This document shows, piece by piece, positions 25,287 through 35,724 of a DNA stretch of 64,000 nucleotides. Within the stretch, counting starts at the first letter, position 1. The number at the start of each line of letters is the position of its first letter. The notes beneath the pieces are model-generated. The model worked only from the letters and a program-made list of their open reading frames with translations, did no database searches and was not told the origin of the DNA. The DNA lies in NCBI RefSeq assembly GCF_000149955.1, contig NC_030988.1:943872-1007871 (forward strand), given 5' to 3'. A program made the translations under genes and the position numbers. This stretch comes from Fusarium oxysporum f. sp. lycopersici 4287 (taxonomy: Eukaryota; Ascomycota; Sordariomycetes; Hypocreales; Nectriaceae).

Positions 25287-26770
25287 ATGTCTTTTCCCAG
25301 TATCAATGGCACAGAGGTGTTTCGGCTGCCTCCGGAAGGATATGTTGTCGACTTTGACGACCCCGAGCAACAATATGCCCCGGAGCATTACCTGATATTT
25401 GGAATAGGGGCACTTTTCGCATTCATCGCACTACTGCAGCGATTCTACACTAAGATCCGCCTCCGCAAGAAATTAGAGGTCGACGACTGTATGTGAGAAC
25501 TCTCTTCTTTGAAATGCGATTATGGATGGAATCAGATGAGCTTTTCTTGCTAAACAAGGTTGTAGGCTTCATGTTTCTTGGTTGGGTAATGACATTTGTC
25601 TTATGAGAAATAGGTTGATTCTTACCATTGATAGGTTTGTTCCTTATTGACGCAAGCGTTGATGACGGGTAAGTGGTCGAACAGAACCAAGCATTTTGCT
25701 AGCTAGACATAACATTGTTGCAACTTCAGCCTCGATCGCGCAACGCGGTATGTGTAGCCACTCGTGGGAGATGTCTCTCGAAAACTACCAGCGGTATTCT
25801 TTAGTAAGTTGGCATGGAAATATCAACCGAGTTGACTAACACCAGCTCCGCCTAGATAAGCTACATTGCCGCGCCGATATATATGTTATGCAACGGTTTC
25901 ACCAAGCTCTCTCTTCTTACATACTATCTACGCATCTCGCCCCAAAGATTCTTCCGAATCGCTGTGTGGATCTCCATTGGCGTCGTCAGTCTATACACAA
26001 TCGTCATCACTCTTATGATGTTCTTAGTCTGTACTCCGCCGCGCAAAGCATTCAACTTCAAAGTGGAAGGCAAGTGTATCGATGCGGCGATCTTATACAT
26101 GGCCACCGCCGTTTCAAACATTGTCACAGACGTGATGCTCTTCATTCTACCGATTCCGACGATTTCCAATCTCCATATGCCAAGGATACAGAAGGCAGGT
26201 GTGATTGTTGTGTTTGGGATTGCGTCAATGTGAGTCGTGTGTCTACGTCACGGCACATATCTAACTACCATAGGACTGTTGTTTCATCGGTTATCCGCTT
26301 GGTATATTTACCTGTAGTGCTGGCAAGTACAGATCCCAGCTGGGATGCTGCCCCAGCTAACATCTGGACGTATGATATTTTCCTTGCTCAGCTGTTGTCC
26401 GTATACTGACAAGCATAGCTTCATTGAAGGTAATTTATTTGTCATATGCGGCTCTACGCCCACACTGCGTCAATTCTTCAAGCTTTTCATGCCTCAGCTT
26501 ATGGGGTCTTCCAATAGAGCTCATGGTGTTCCGTCATACGGGCTGCAGCAGAATAATGGTAGGCCGACCAGGGTCGCGAATGCACATAGCCAGTACAATG
26601 AATCTTTTGAGGGGCTTGACGTTGAGCTGGAACAACTTCCAGGAGACCCAAAGAACGGAGATAGGGTTGCAGTAGGAGACGATGAAAGCGGCAATGAGCA
26701 ACGTGATGATGGCAGTGAGAGGTCGATTCTGCAAACACGGACATTTACAGTCGAATATTCATCCCGCTAA
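25287..26770 (+). CDS. PTH11-like integral membrane protein, seven exons
   Basis: Exons 25287-25488, 25566-25585, 25635-25668, 25730-25803, 25856-26229, 26274-26369 and 26419-26770 give 383 residues. The joined protein matches the fungal rhodopsin-like/PTH11 group. It has a first span (YLIFGIGALFAFIALLQRFY), the RKKLEVDDC motif, GMCSHSWEMSLENYQ, ISYIAAPIYMLCNGFTKLSL, LYTIVITLMMFLVCTP, an ILYMATAVSNIVTDVMLFIL span with PIPTI, and an acidic cytoplasmic tail. Seven spans are expected. The family includes surface receptors used in host or nutrient sensing, but many members have unknown ligands. Exons 2-4 are very short and rest on frame and motif continuity. No CFEM domain precedes the spans. Confidence 0.82.
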
Positions 26771-27839
26771 GAGCCGAGATTCCATGGAAAGAATGGGAGA
26801 TCGCTAGCCTTACATCAGGATTCTGCCTCAGGCGTCACGCTGACGTACCAAGTTTTTGACATTATATCTTACCAGGAAAAGAAACTTGTAGAAAAGAAAA
26901 GGAGCCTTGGTAGTATATTCACACTAATCTGGTGCTGAAAGAAACCTGGCTACTTGCCTCCTCAATCTGTTTTGTCTACCGATACCCCTAAACAATCAAA
27001 AACCTCAGTCTGCTGTCACGCCAGGTCCAAGAACGATGTAGTTCACTATCCCATTTCGGCTGGGCTGCACGGCCGTCCCCCAACCGTCATCTTACCTAGT
27101 TCAACCAGCCTGTCTCTTGCAAACATGACAGCCTATATCCTCGCCGTACTCGTTGTCGTCGATTAAACGATGTTTCTCTACGCACGAGCGGAATTAGCGA
27201 TAAGAGTCTTGTTCAACTTTTGACTGGTGTTTGGTTACAAAGCTACTTTTCATGTCAACGCGTACTCATACAAGATTGTGACGCACGCTTGTGCGCCCTT
27301 GACACCTTTTTGCGAGCCCATCTGCCCACTCAAGTCTAAATAAGTCAAGCTTGTCAGGCCCCTGAGCTGGAAATTAGCTTGAATTATAGCCCCACTACTA
27401 AGCTGGGGAGGAACGGCTGTTGGTTTCAGGATTGGTATGAGTAACGATAGATCATACAATCCTAACGCCCCATACATCCATGTTCTGAGGCGGAGAGATC
27501 GGCTCTTCCTACTCACGCTTCTTCTCCTTTCTTAATAAATAAGTGAGTACTGGTCTCGCCTTCTTGAATCATGGCATCCGTTGCGCAGACTTTCTCACAC
27601 TTCCATCATATTCCCTCCCATTGAGGTTGATACTCGCAAGTTTTCAATAAGATACACACTGATACTACCTTGTCCATCACGTTGTCCAGTCGTGTTGTGC
27701 TCACGAACACGTTAGTAACCCTGTAGTATCACAAGCCGCCAAGATTCTGAGAAATACCGTATACTTATTACGGATACCGGCGGAATCACATTTCTTTATC
27801 AGAAGGAAGGCCACTGCTACCTGATATATCAGCACCACG
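26771..27839. other. intergenic, no supported gene
   Basis: Short frames only (for example 26954-27166 +). No domain or repeat recognised. Confidence 0.5.
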
Positions 27840-29089
27840 ATGGCCAGATTGAAGCGAACAAACCCCAAAACAGCGCCGAAGCAAGCACATGCCTGTAATT
27901 TATGTTCAGCTTCATTCCGGATTCCTAGTGAATTGAGGTAAAAAAACCATCACAACAACTTCATATATTCTCCACAAAGCTTACACTTATACTTCCAGCA
28001 AGCACCAGACAGGTCATACGTTGCCGCAAAAGTGCTCTGCCTGCGCACGGGGGTTTCGAAATGAAAGTGATCTTGCTCGACATCAAATACCCTGTCTGAA
28101 GAAAAAGCCGGACATTTACTGGGTGTGCACTATTAGAGGTTGCAAAAATAAGCAAGAGTGGGCGAGGAAGGATAGTTTTAGATCTCATGTACGCAGGAAG
28201 CATCCCGATAGTGACAATCCTGCCTTCCTCCGACAATGTCGGCGTTGGTACGTGTCGTTTGTGGAAGCACTGTACTATCTGCCTTGCTAATCATCACAGG
28301 AGACGGGATGTAGGACAGAATTCCGGCCAAAATCACACGGCCCACCAGGGCGAGATGTCTGCTGATGCCAACAACCACCGTTCACCTGCAGACGAGCAGT
28401 TGGAATTTGAGAACAGCAGTCAGTTTACACGAGGTCTTCATGCCCAGGTAGAAATCATCCCTGATATTAGCTCCCATCACGGAATGAACTCCATCAAGAG
28501 CGATATACAGTCGGTACCGAAAGAACGGCTTGAGCAGAGGCAATCGCCACGAGCTTTGAAAAAGAAGCGGCAGGCACAGGTTGGGCATGGTGACGCTGTT
28601 ACATCGAGTAAGGATCCCATAGAGATGGACACTCCTCCTCAGCCTGCCCCAGCTCCCCGCCAAACCACGGGCACGACGTCTCTGAGCCACAATAAAATCG
28701 AAAGAATGTCTGCTCTAGCCAAGCGTGAAATTGCACGCCTCGAACTCGCTCAGAAATGCGCTCAGAAACGCGCTCATCTACGAGCAGCAAACCATGAACG
28801 TGCAGCAGCCCAAGCCGCAGCCGCAAATATCTCCGGTTTGGCGGTTAACGGGCAGCAGTATTTACACGAGCCAGACGACATTCAACGTCTTAACGAGATC
28901 TGGGCACGCCAGGACAGTCTGCGGCTAAGAACAAATGCCCAAGACGCCAAAATGAACGCCGGCGTGAAGTATGAACGCAAGACGCAGGGTCCATTTTCCG
29001 GTAAGCTCGTATCACAAGGCACCATTATTAGTATTGATGGTGAGGACTATGTCGAATACCGCGTCCTCAAGAAGCCAATTCCTCTCTAG
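27840..29089 (+). CDS. C2H2 zinc-finger protein, three exons
   Basis: Exons 27840-27937, 27999-28247 and 28300-29089 join into 378 residues. The first join builds a perfect C-x2-C-x12-H-x3-H finger: CNLCSASFRIPSELSKHQTGH, with the Cys pair in exon 1 and the His pair in exon 2. A second finger-like unit (CSACARGFRNESDLARHQIPC) is C2HC, and a third (CTIRGC...HVRRKH) has longer spacing. The tail has basic and coiled-coil character (KREIARLELAQKCAQKRAHL) and ends EYRVLKKPIPL. It is probably a nuclear DNA-binding regulator, although the C2HC unit could bind protein or RNA. Confidence 0.75.
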
Positions 29090-29952
29090 AGTGGTCGTCG
29101 GGCTGCGTGAGCACTGAAACTCATCTATTAGCTGTCGAAGTGCTATGAACTTGAACCATTCAGTGAAGACCGAAGAGAGATTGCTTAGAAGGCAATGAGG
29201 ATCCTCAGACAGAGCTTGATCTGAAGCAAATCAAGGATGAGCGTCAGCGGGAGAAGGAGCAAGCTGCACAAGAAATGGATGAGAGTCGGAAGCCTTTCTC
29301 CGAGCCTGCAGAGACACTCTGTCTCCCGCGCCTCCATGAGTTTTCTCATGCATTTGTAGTCATAGTTATTCCTGCTGAGGTACTAGTTCATCAAGTCTAA
29401 TGCCAAACACTATTCAGTAAACCACATGACGTTGGTAGTTCTAGGAAGGGAGCCACTCGATGCACGCCAGAAATAGGTTGCTCTGACTCAACATATGGCC
29501 TGGGAAGCTACCTCTCAGGATATCTGATCTCGGAATGTGATGGTTTGCAAAACCCGTTTCGCTTCCTCATCCAGAGTGAAACGAGTTCGCTTGTCTCTTG
29601 CTAAGCGCAGAGCTTCTCTTTGATATGTTGTAACCAGATTCATTCTAGCAGCATTCCTGCATCACTAAATGCGCTGACCAATGAAATTTACACGCTAAAT
29701 TCTTCTTGAGACAAAAGGCTAAGGCACAATGTTCGCCTTATCCGCATCGACCTGAGCGACGTTGATTAGCAGGACTGCATGGTGTCGCGGAATGAGCTCC
29801 GCAGCGATTGGCGAGTGAAGCCGGTAACGAATCTCACGATACTTAGATTGCTTCATAGTTAAAGCTTACGATCACCCAACGAGATGCATCAAGCCAACAC
29901 ACTGCTAAATCCAAATGAACTCAGACCTTTGAACTGTAATATACACAGAGCC
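29090..29952. other. intergenic, no supported gene
   Basis: A Glu/Lys-rich plus-strand stretch near 29200-29300 looks like leftover coiled-coil coding DNA. No complete frame. Confidence 0.4.
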
Positions 29953-30438
29953 TCAAAGATCTCGCAACTTAGAAAGATAAACTCTCAGAACCTCACCGTA
30001 GTTTTCAAATCCTAATTGTTTCAGGGCAACCAATATGTCGTCGCCAGTGACTGTTTTCCGCTTTTCCCGTTGGGCATTCTCGGCTGCTATCAAGTCCCTT
30101 TAATTAGTGTATTGTAGGAAGAAGGATAAAGTATTGACTGGTGCACATAGATGTAAGAGTCAACCATACCTTCGCTGGCGATGAACGAGACGAACTCGCT
30201 AACGCACTGCTGCATGCACTCTTGTGCATCTTTTGCTAACTTGGCATCTGCGGGCAAGGCCTTCCGCATGATCCGTATGACTAGAGCGACGTTTGTTGTC
30301 GTTAGTGCGGGCACTATAGGTGGAAGGTTTTGTAAATTGTATCCTACCATTCGCAAGAGGTAGCAAAAGATCTTGTTCTTTTACCTAAGGTCCATCGTTC
30401 GCCACAGAGTTTGTGGGCGGTTGCTGCTGGTTGCTCAT
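29953..30438 (-). CDS. HAP3: HAP3/NF-YB-like CCAAT-binding subunit paralogue
   Basis: Three exons rebuild a complete NF-YB histone fold: 30438-30348, 30280-30170 and 30086-29953, with introns of 67 and 83 bp. The joined protein reads [20 protein letters not shown], then [20 protein letters not shown] and [20 protein letters not shown], then [20 protein letters not shown] and [13 protein letters not shown]. Every HAP3 landmark is there, including the ALP loop, the ECMQxCVSEF helix and the GDDILxAL helix. HAP3 pairs with HAP5 and HAP2 to bind CCAAT boxes. It differs from the usual sequence at LLLP (normally RWLP). A 17-codon N-terminal frame from 30438 (MSNQQQPP) meets an in-frame TAG at 30385-30387 just before VKEQD, so it is either a pseudogene or has another first exon. 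Family call firm, expression unknown. Confidence 0.8.
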
Positions 30439-32042
30439 AACAGGCTATCGATTCGCCGAAGCTTTGGTTCCTCGAACGATGGACCGACGAAAAAAGAAAA
30501 AGCAGCTGAAAGTTTGTAGTCGTTATGAGCTTCATTAATGACTTCTTAAATAAATATTGACAATAGCTCGCTACCGATGACATCTAAGACATGGTGGGCG
30601 GAAAAGAAGAGAGCATAGTCACGTTGATGCGCTGGGCGCTAGGGGCCTTTACATCACAACAGCGGTTCTTGGTCCAATCGGGTTGCTCATTTACGCCTGT
30701 CGTATTACGTGCCAATCGAGAAAAGAAGGAGCAGCGTGGCTGCGGAACGGCAGCCCGCTTTAGACCAGGGTGCGCCATGCAAATGCAGTCCGGAGGCCGG
30801 GGATTTTCTTCCTGAGAGGATGATATCGACTAGTGACAAAACGCCTTGGCAGGGGAGTTGCGGACAATCTTCCCAGGTTAAGGGTGTCACGGACTTCATG
30901 GATGCCTCATTTTTGCTACAACTGTGGAACACGAACGGGTTAGCTTGATGTAGCAGATCGCGCCTAACCAGAGCCAACAATCTTCCAAAGGTAAACGCAA
31001 GAATGTAGTCGACCAGCATTTCTTCCCACACGACAGGCCTGGTATCCAGCTTCATATAACATATGAAAGCATGCATGTTTGCCTTCAAAACGAGGATTGT
31101 AAAATTATCTCAGTTGTGGAAAGGGTGCTGTATATGTGAATAGCGAGAAAACTGATACATTTTTTGTTAATCAGCCAGATCTTGGTGACGGTTATAGCTA
31201 TGGCCGAGGTGGGTGTCTAGACCTTCGTCTGGCAAATTATTTCGTACCTGCTCAAGACGGGCGCCGTGTCGAAGGCGAGCCTGCAACCCGCGATCTACGG
31301 TGTCTTGACAGCGATCTTCTTTCATCCTGATAGATGATACAACCGCCGCCTAAACGAACGCAGTAACCAACTCTTGTTGTATGCAGTACCGACTGTCCAG
31401 CTTTGTTTCTCCGGCGGCCCCAGCCGGACTCCACGCCATCAGACAATGGCCAGAGGAGCCATTCGGTAATGTTTGCGTATTGGCCTTTCGCTTCAGGCAC
31501 TCCCTCCAGACATCTTCAGCAGCTCGTCAAGCTTTTTCATCGAAATCATTCTTGAATCGATATCTCGAGCATTCCAGTCGTCTCCTCAGTGCACAAGTCG
31601 TCTGGCAACACAGCAGCGCATTGATATCCTTGGCATGTGTCAATTGAGTCCCAACGTTTCCGTCTGATGCGATATCGTAGGCCTCCACTTCTTCTATACA
31701 CACTGTGTTACTCTATGGTGTCGTCAGCAATGACCGTAATGTCATTGTCATCTGTCAAGACAGAGACTCTGTCATTATCTGTGGATGAGTCGGAGAGCTG
31801 GTTGTCTAGCGCTTGCTCATAGTTGTTCATATGGCCATCTTCATGAACAGCGTTGGAGCAACTAATGCAAAGTAGTAACCGGTTTACTACCCTACAATGT
31901 CAAAAGAATCCTCCGAAACAGAGTCGAAAGATCGCTCTAAAGCCTTTGGCGAACACTGCGTACCAGGTCTACCATCCACATCTTGAGAAATTTCCGGTCG
32001 AGCACGCTTCATAGAACGCTCAACATAATTTCCCAGTCGTTT
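30439..32042. other. possible decayed genes, none named
   Basis: About 1.6 kb with overlapping frames. On the minus strand between 31250 and 31850 an acidic tract (DNDRVSVLTDDNDITVIADD) and a tract resembling a structured domain are broken by stops, which suggests an old pseudogene. No family recognised. Confidence 0.35.
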
Positions 32043-34963
32043 CTAATCAGAGGAGATCTTCTCCCAGCCTCGAGGAACCGATGGACAATGACGCCATTCT
32101 GTGGTTGAGAAAAAGCATTCATCTTTCTTCAAAGTGACCTCTCGACTCTGGCCATTGCAGCCTTTTATAACCATCATAAATTCTATAGAAATCCCGGTTA
32201 GGTGGTTGCATCCAAGAAGGCGATCGCGCAGAACATACCCTTGTTGTTGGGAATTTGAGAAATGACACTCAACAACGATGTGATACACGATACAGGTTTA
32301 CCATCGATAGATATGATGAAACACATTAAAGTTACGCCATACCAATGTGCAGGCGATCCTGGGTACATGCTCGCAACCAAAATCTCGCTGGGAAGTTCGT
32401 CGATGAAGTGACGCACAGTGCGGTACGGCTTGTGCACAACTAGGCCGCTAAAGGTTGCAAGCTGTGTTGTTTCAAAATCGTGCTCGGGAACGGGAGAAGC
32501 CCGGATGGTAATCTCTTTACCCTCGCGGGAAGCTACCACGTCACAAACCTCTTCTGGATCCGTGATATTGACGTCGGAAGGCCGGGTGACAAGCTTGCCA
32601 TTCAAACTAAGCAGTATATCCCGAACTTGAAACTGATGAGGCACCTGGCTCCAGGTCCGTTTCACCATCAACATGCGACGGTCCGAACACTCGGCTAGGA
32701 CCTTGTTGATCCACTCAGTAGATACGCCCATGGCCTCAATGTCGGTAATCTTGACTGATTGAAGCTCAAGAGGAAGTCTCCAGAAACTTATATCCACTCC
32801 TTGGCTGAGCTTTTCGGCAATTGCGGCTATTTCCTGCGAGTTTATTCCAAATCGATGTTTATTCGGGCACGCGCTTTCGGGAGCTATCCAGAGTCCTTGG
32901 ACAGTGGCATCAGTTGCAATGAAAAAACCAGTGTTGCACTCATTGCTGAGCGCTGCCTCCACCTCAATCCTGTCAATGTTGATCAGACGAGCTGTAAGCA
33001 GACACAGGCACAGGGGTTCTAGCCCATGCGCAATGACTTTGGTGACTGATGTAGAAGCCTCCACAATCTCACCACTGCCGTTACATCCTACAAAGGTGAT
33101 CTTCTGTCCTTGCGAGATGTCTTCTGTACTTAGTTTTGCGCTCTTGACTGGGACGCGCACGAGGTTGGCGTCGTAGCAAATGATGGCCCAGTGGTGCCAT
33201 GGATGTAGACACTTGACGGATGCAGGGAGTACAGCTGAGTCGGCAACCGTGACTTGAATGTCACAGAATGAATTCAATACAATAGCCCTCGAAACAAGGA
33301 CAAAACCGCTTTGAGCATCGATGACAAGTCCCAAACCCGATTTCATGTTCGCGTCTTGCCCCTCGATTGTAGATTGTGGGCGGCATTCAACGTGGACCAA
33401 GGTAGTGCTCCTAATCTCTGCAACTGTTGAGGCTGTTCCATGGGCAGAATGGACACGCGATGTGACGTTACACGTTGTTTTGATAGTAGCTGATAGTTTC
33501 TCATGGGCTTCAACGTCCCATTTGCCTGTCATGCCATCCCTTCTGAACACTTTCAGAGATGGTGACCATCCAAAATCGATCGTAACAACCTCGTACATGA
33601 CACGCTGCTGGATGGGGTGCCAGAATTCGGTCAGTACCCGAGTTCCAGCAGGGATCTTTCTTATAACGTCTATAAATTCGGCAATGTTTCGGGTTGGCAT
33701 GTATCTGACTCTCTGAATAATGGCACCTGCATCGATCGGCTGAAGGCAATGGCCAGTGCTGCTTATGAAGACGCCCTGACAAGAGTGACGGAATCGGTAA
33801 GCGTCATGGCATGAGACATCGTGGAAAGTAGCGTCGTCAATCATCAATAGGGAGCTGGGGGTAGTTTCGTGGAGGTTCTGGACTGCGATGTCCAGCTCAA
33901 GATGCCGTTGAGATCTCTGGACGAGGATGGTCACGTTTTTGCCAATGTTCTCATCAAATACCATGTTGAGAGAAGGCAAATCAATGACGGTGCATCCGTT
34001 GATTTTGAGGAGAATGTCTCCGTCTTCGAGCTTACCATCTGCGGATCCTCCTGGCAGGACGCTATGAGCCATAATGAGAATCCCTCGATGATGAGGATAG
34101 CAAGAATTCTTGAGTGTGAAGAGAGCCTGGATGTCGCCTCTCTTCACCTCCTCCCTATTCTGGATCTGCCTGAGTACGTGTATCGGGTACGTGAGGGGAA
34201 GAGACTCCTCAGTAACATTCAGAGAGGAGATGCTGTGCCGTGTTACTCCCTCCACTGATTGATATTCACCAAAACAAAGCAGAATCTAGATCTCCGGGAA
34301 TCTCCCGAATGTAACTGAGCAATAATGTCATCCCTTCCCAATCGTAATGATGATGGTGATATGTTATTTGCTTTTTATGTCACTTCCTTTTTTGGCTTCA
34401 TGTCTTCTCAGCCACGGTGGATTTCATGCTCCAGGCCAACTACATGAGTGATGTAGCTATCAAGTAAATCCCCCTTTTTGTCGATGACATAGCAAGGGTC
34501 TTCGAACCGGGTTGAGGCTCTATAGTGTTAGCAAACGTCGTCTCCAAGTCACCAATGTAAACGCTTACCTTTTGGAGGGTCGGAAACAAGGTCGACAGCG
34601 ACAAGATCTAGGTGCTGGACCGACTTTGGATTGTATTGCAAGAACCCAAAGTCATGTACGGGGTCACAGTATATGGGACGAACCTCCACTTCCTGCTTAT
34701 CTCGGAGTATCATGACGCCAGAAAAGGGCCCCGGGCCAGTGGCACGCCGAACTGTGAGGACAATACTATCTCAGTTAGCATCGTTCTGGCGACAATCACA
34801 TCACAAAAATGGCCCACCCTTTTTGAGTATCAACAAGAAGACCATCGACCTCATATAAGCCTGGAGCCTCTGTTTCGAATGCACGAGGCCGTGCAATTCT
34901 GATTTTCACGACACATTCGCGCGGCCAGAACATTCTTATCGCCCGTCCTGTGTCTTGATCCAT
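32043..34963 (-). pseudogene. NMA111: NMA111-like PDZ protease paralogue, catalytic region lost
   Basis: The main block is a 685-codon frame (34255-32198) matching the PDZ1, degenerate protease-like and C-terminal PDZ part of NMA111/HtrA-type nuclear serine proteases. Examples are VLPGGSADGKLEDGDILLKI, KSGLGLVIDAQSGFVLVSRA and HFIDELPSEILVASMYPGSP. The family tail (GQSREVTLKKDECFFSTTEW to 32043) continues in another frame, so a frameshift lies near 32200. Upstream, 34963-34838 (ARPRAFETEAPGLYEVDGLL) and 34751-34569 (TGPGPF, YCDPVHDFGFL) match the start of the first protease domain. The usual N-R-H-V catalytic His motif reads R-R-A-T, and the segment that should hold the GGSSGSP serine is absent. 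Intact members have about 1000 residues and act in apoptosis or quality control. This is a decayed copy, or at most a PDZ scaffold. Confidence 0.8.
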
Positions 34964-35456
34964 ACTCGCTTTTCGATGAGACGTCTGCCAAATCTGCAAC
35001 TTGATCTTGAAGTATTAGGTTCATCGGGCTTAAAAGCCGTTTTGTTCTAGGCTATGTCTTGCTAGTATGTGTGCTCTGATGCTAAGGTTGGCGAAGCCGA
35101 GCGAGGCTTGGAGGATGAAGGACTGGTAGGTACCGAGTGTCTCGATGGATTCAACTTTTATTGTAGGCGTGGCTCGGGCCCGGGTAACCTAGGTCGTGTG
35201 AGTGACTGGAAAGAAAAGTTCATGAACCAGAAGCATAACAATAAAATAAAAGAATGCGTATGCTGGCTTTATGAGCTGAACTGGATTAGCCATCGGATCA
35301 ATGGCTTCCACCAAAGCGTAAGCTATGCAACCTCATTGGATTCTCATCCTCGATCATTGATCAATCATTGATCTATCACTGCTGTAGCATTGATGTAGCA
35401 TTGATCTATCATTGATCTATCATCGATCTATCATTGATGTAGAGACATGCTTGTTT
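34964..35456. other. intergenic with unknown plus-strand frame
   Basis: A 100-codon frame at 35069-35371 (including KECVCWLYELNWISHRINGF) has no known domain. It ends in a tandem repeat just before the copia LTR. Confidence 0.4.
35340..35443 (+). repeat. degenerate 11-bp tandem repeat
   Basis: Variants of CATTGATCTAT and CATTGATGTAG are repeated about eight times, ending 13 bp before the left copia LTR. Confidence 0.75.
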
Positions 35457-35650
35457 TGTTGGAAAATCCGGGAATCCCCTTCCCTTCAGGATTCAGACTG
35501 TTAGTCTGAAAGTCCTAGATTTAAAGTTCAAAGTCCTAGATACAATCATCTAGAGATATAAACCCGAGAATAACTCTCAGCTCAATAATGAACAACCAAG
35601 TTTCATAAAAATACATTTTCACCCAGCACTACTGCGCAATATAAACAACA
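35457..35650 (+). repeat. copia family 1, left LTR
   Basis: 194 bp, TG...CA termini, same sequence as the right LTR by eye. Confidence 0.95.
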
Positions 35651-35662
35651 GGTTATGAGCCC
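35651..35662 (+). promoter_or_regulatory. primer-binding site, initiator-Met tRNA anticodon arm
   Basis: GGTTATGAGCCC directly follows the left LTR. It is complementary to GGGCTCATAACC, the anticodon stem-loop of eukaryotic initiator tRNA-Met. This implies priming from an internal tRNA cut, as known for Drosophila copia. Confidence 0.7.
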
Positions 35663-35724
35663 GGGTTAGCAAACACCGGGTTTCTCTTCTGAATCAAAGA
35701 ACCAAACTTTAACTTCAACTCAAG

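Noticed and set aside
33321..33716. 131-codon plus ORF
   Set aside because: Antisense shadow of the NMA111-like frame.
35451..35456. Clean 5-bp target duplication for copia family 1
   Set aside because: TTGTT occurs on both sides but not directly at the TG...CA edges, so I list it only as possible.
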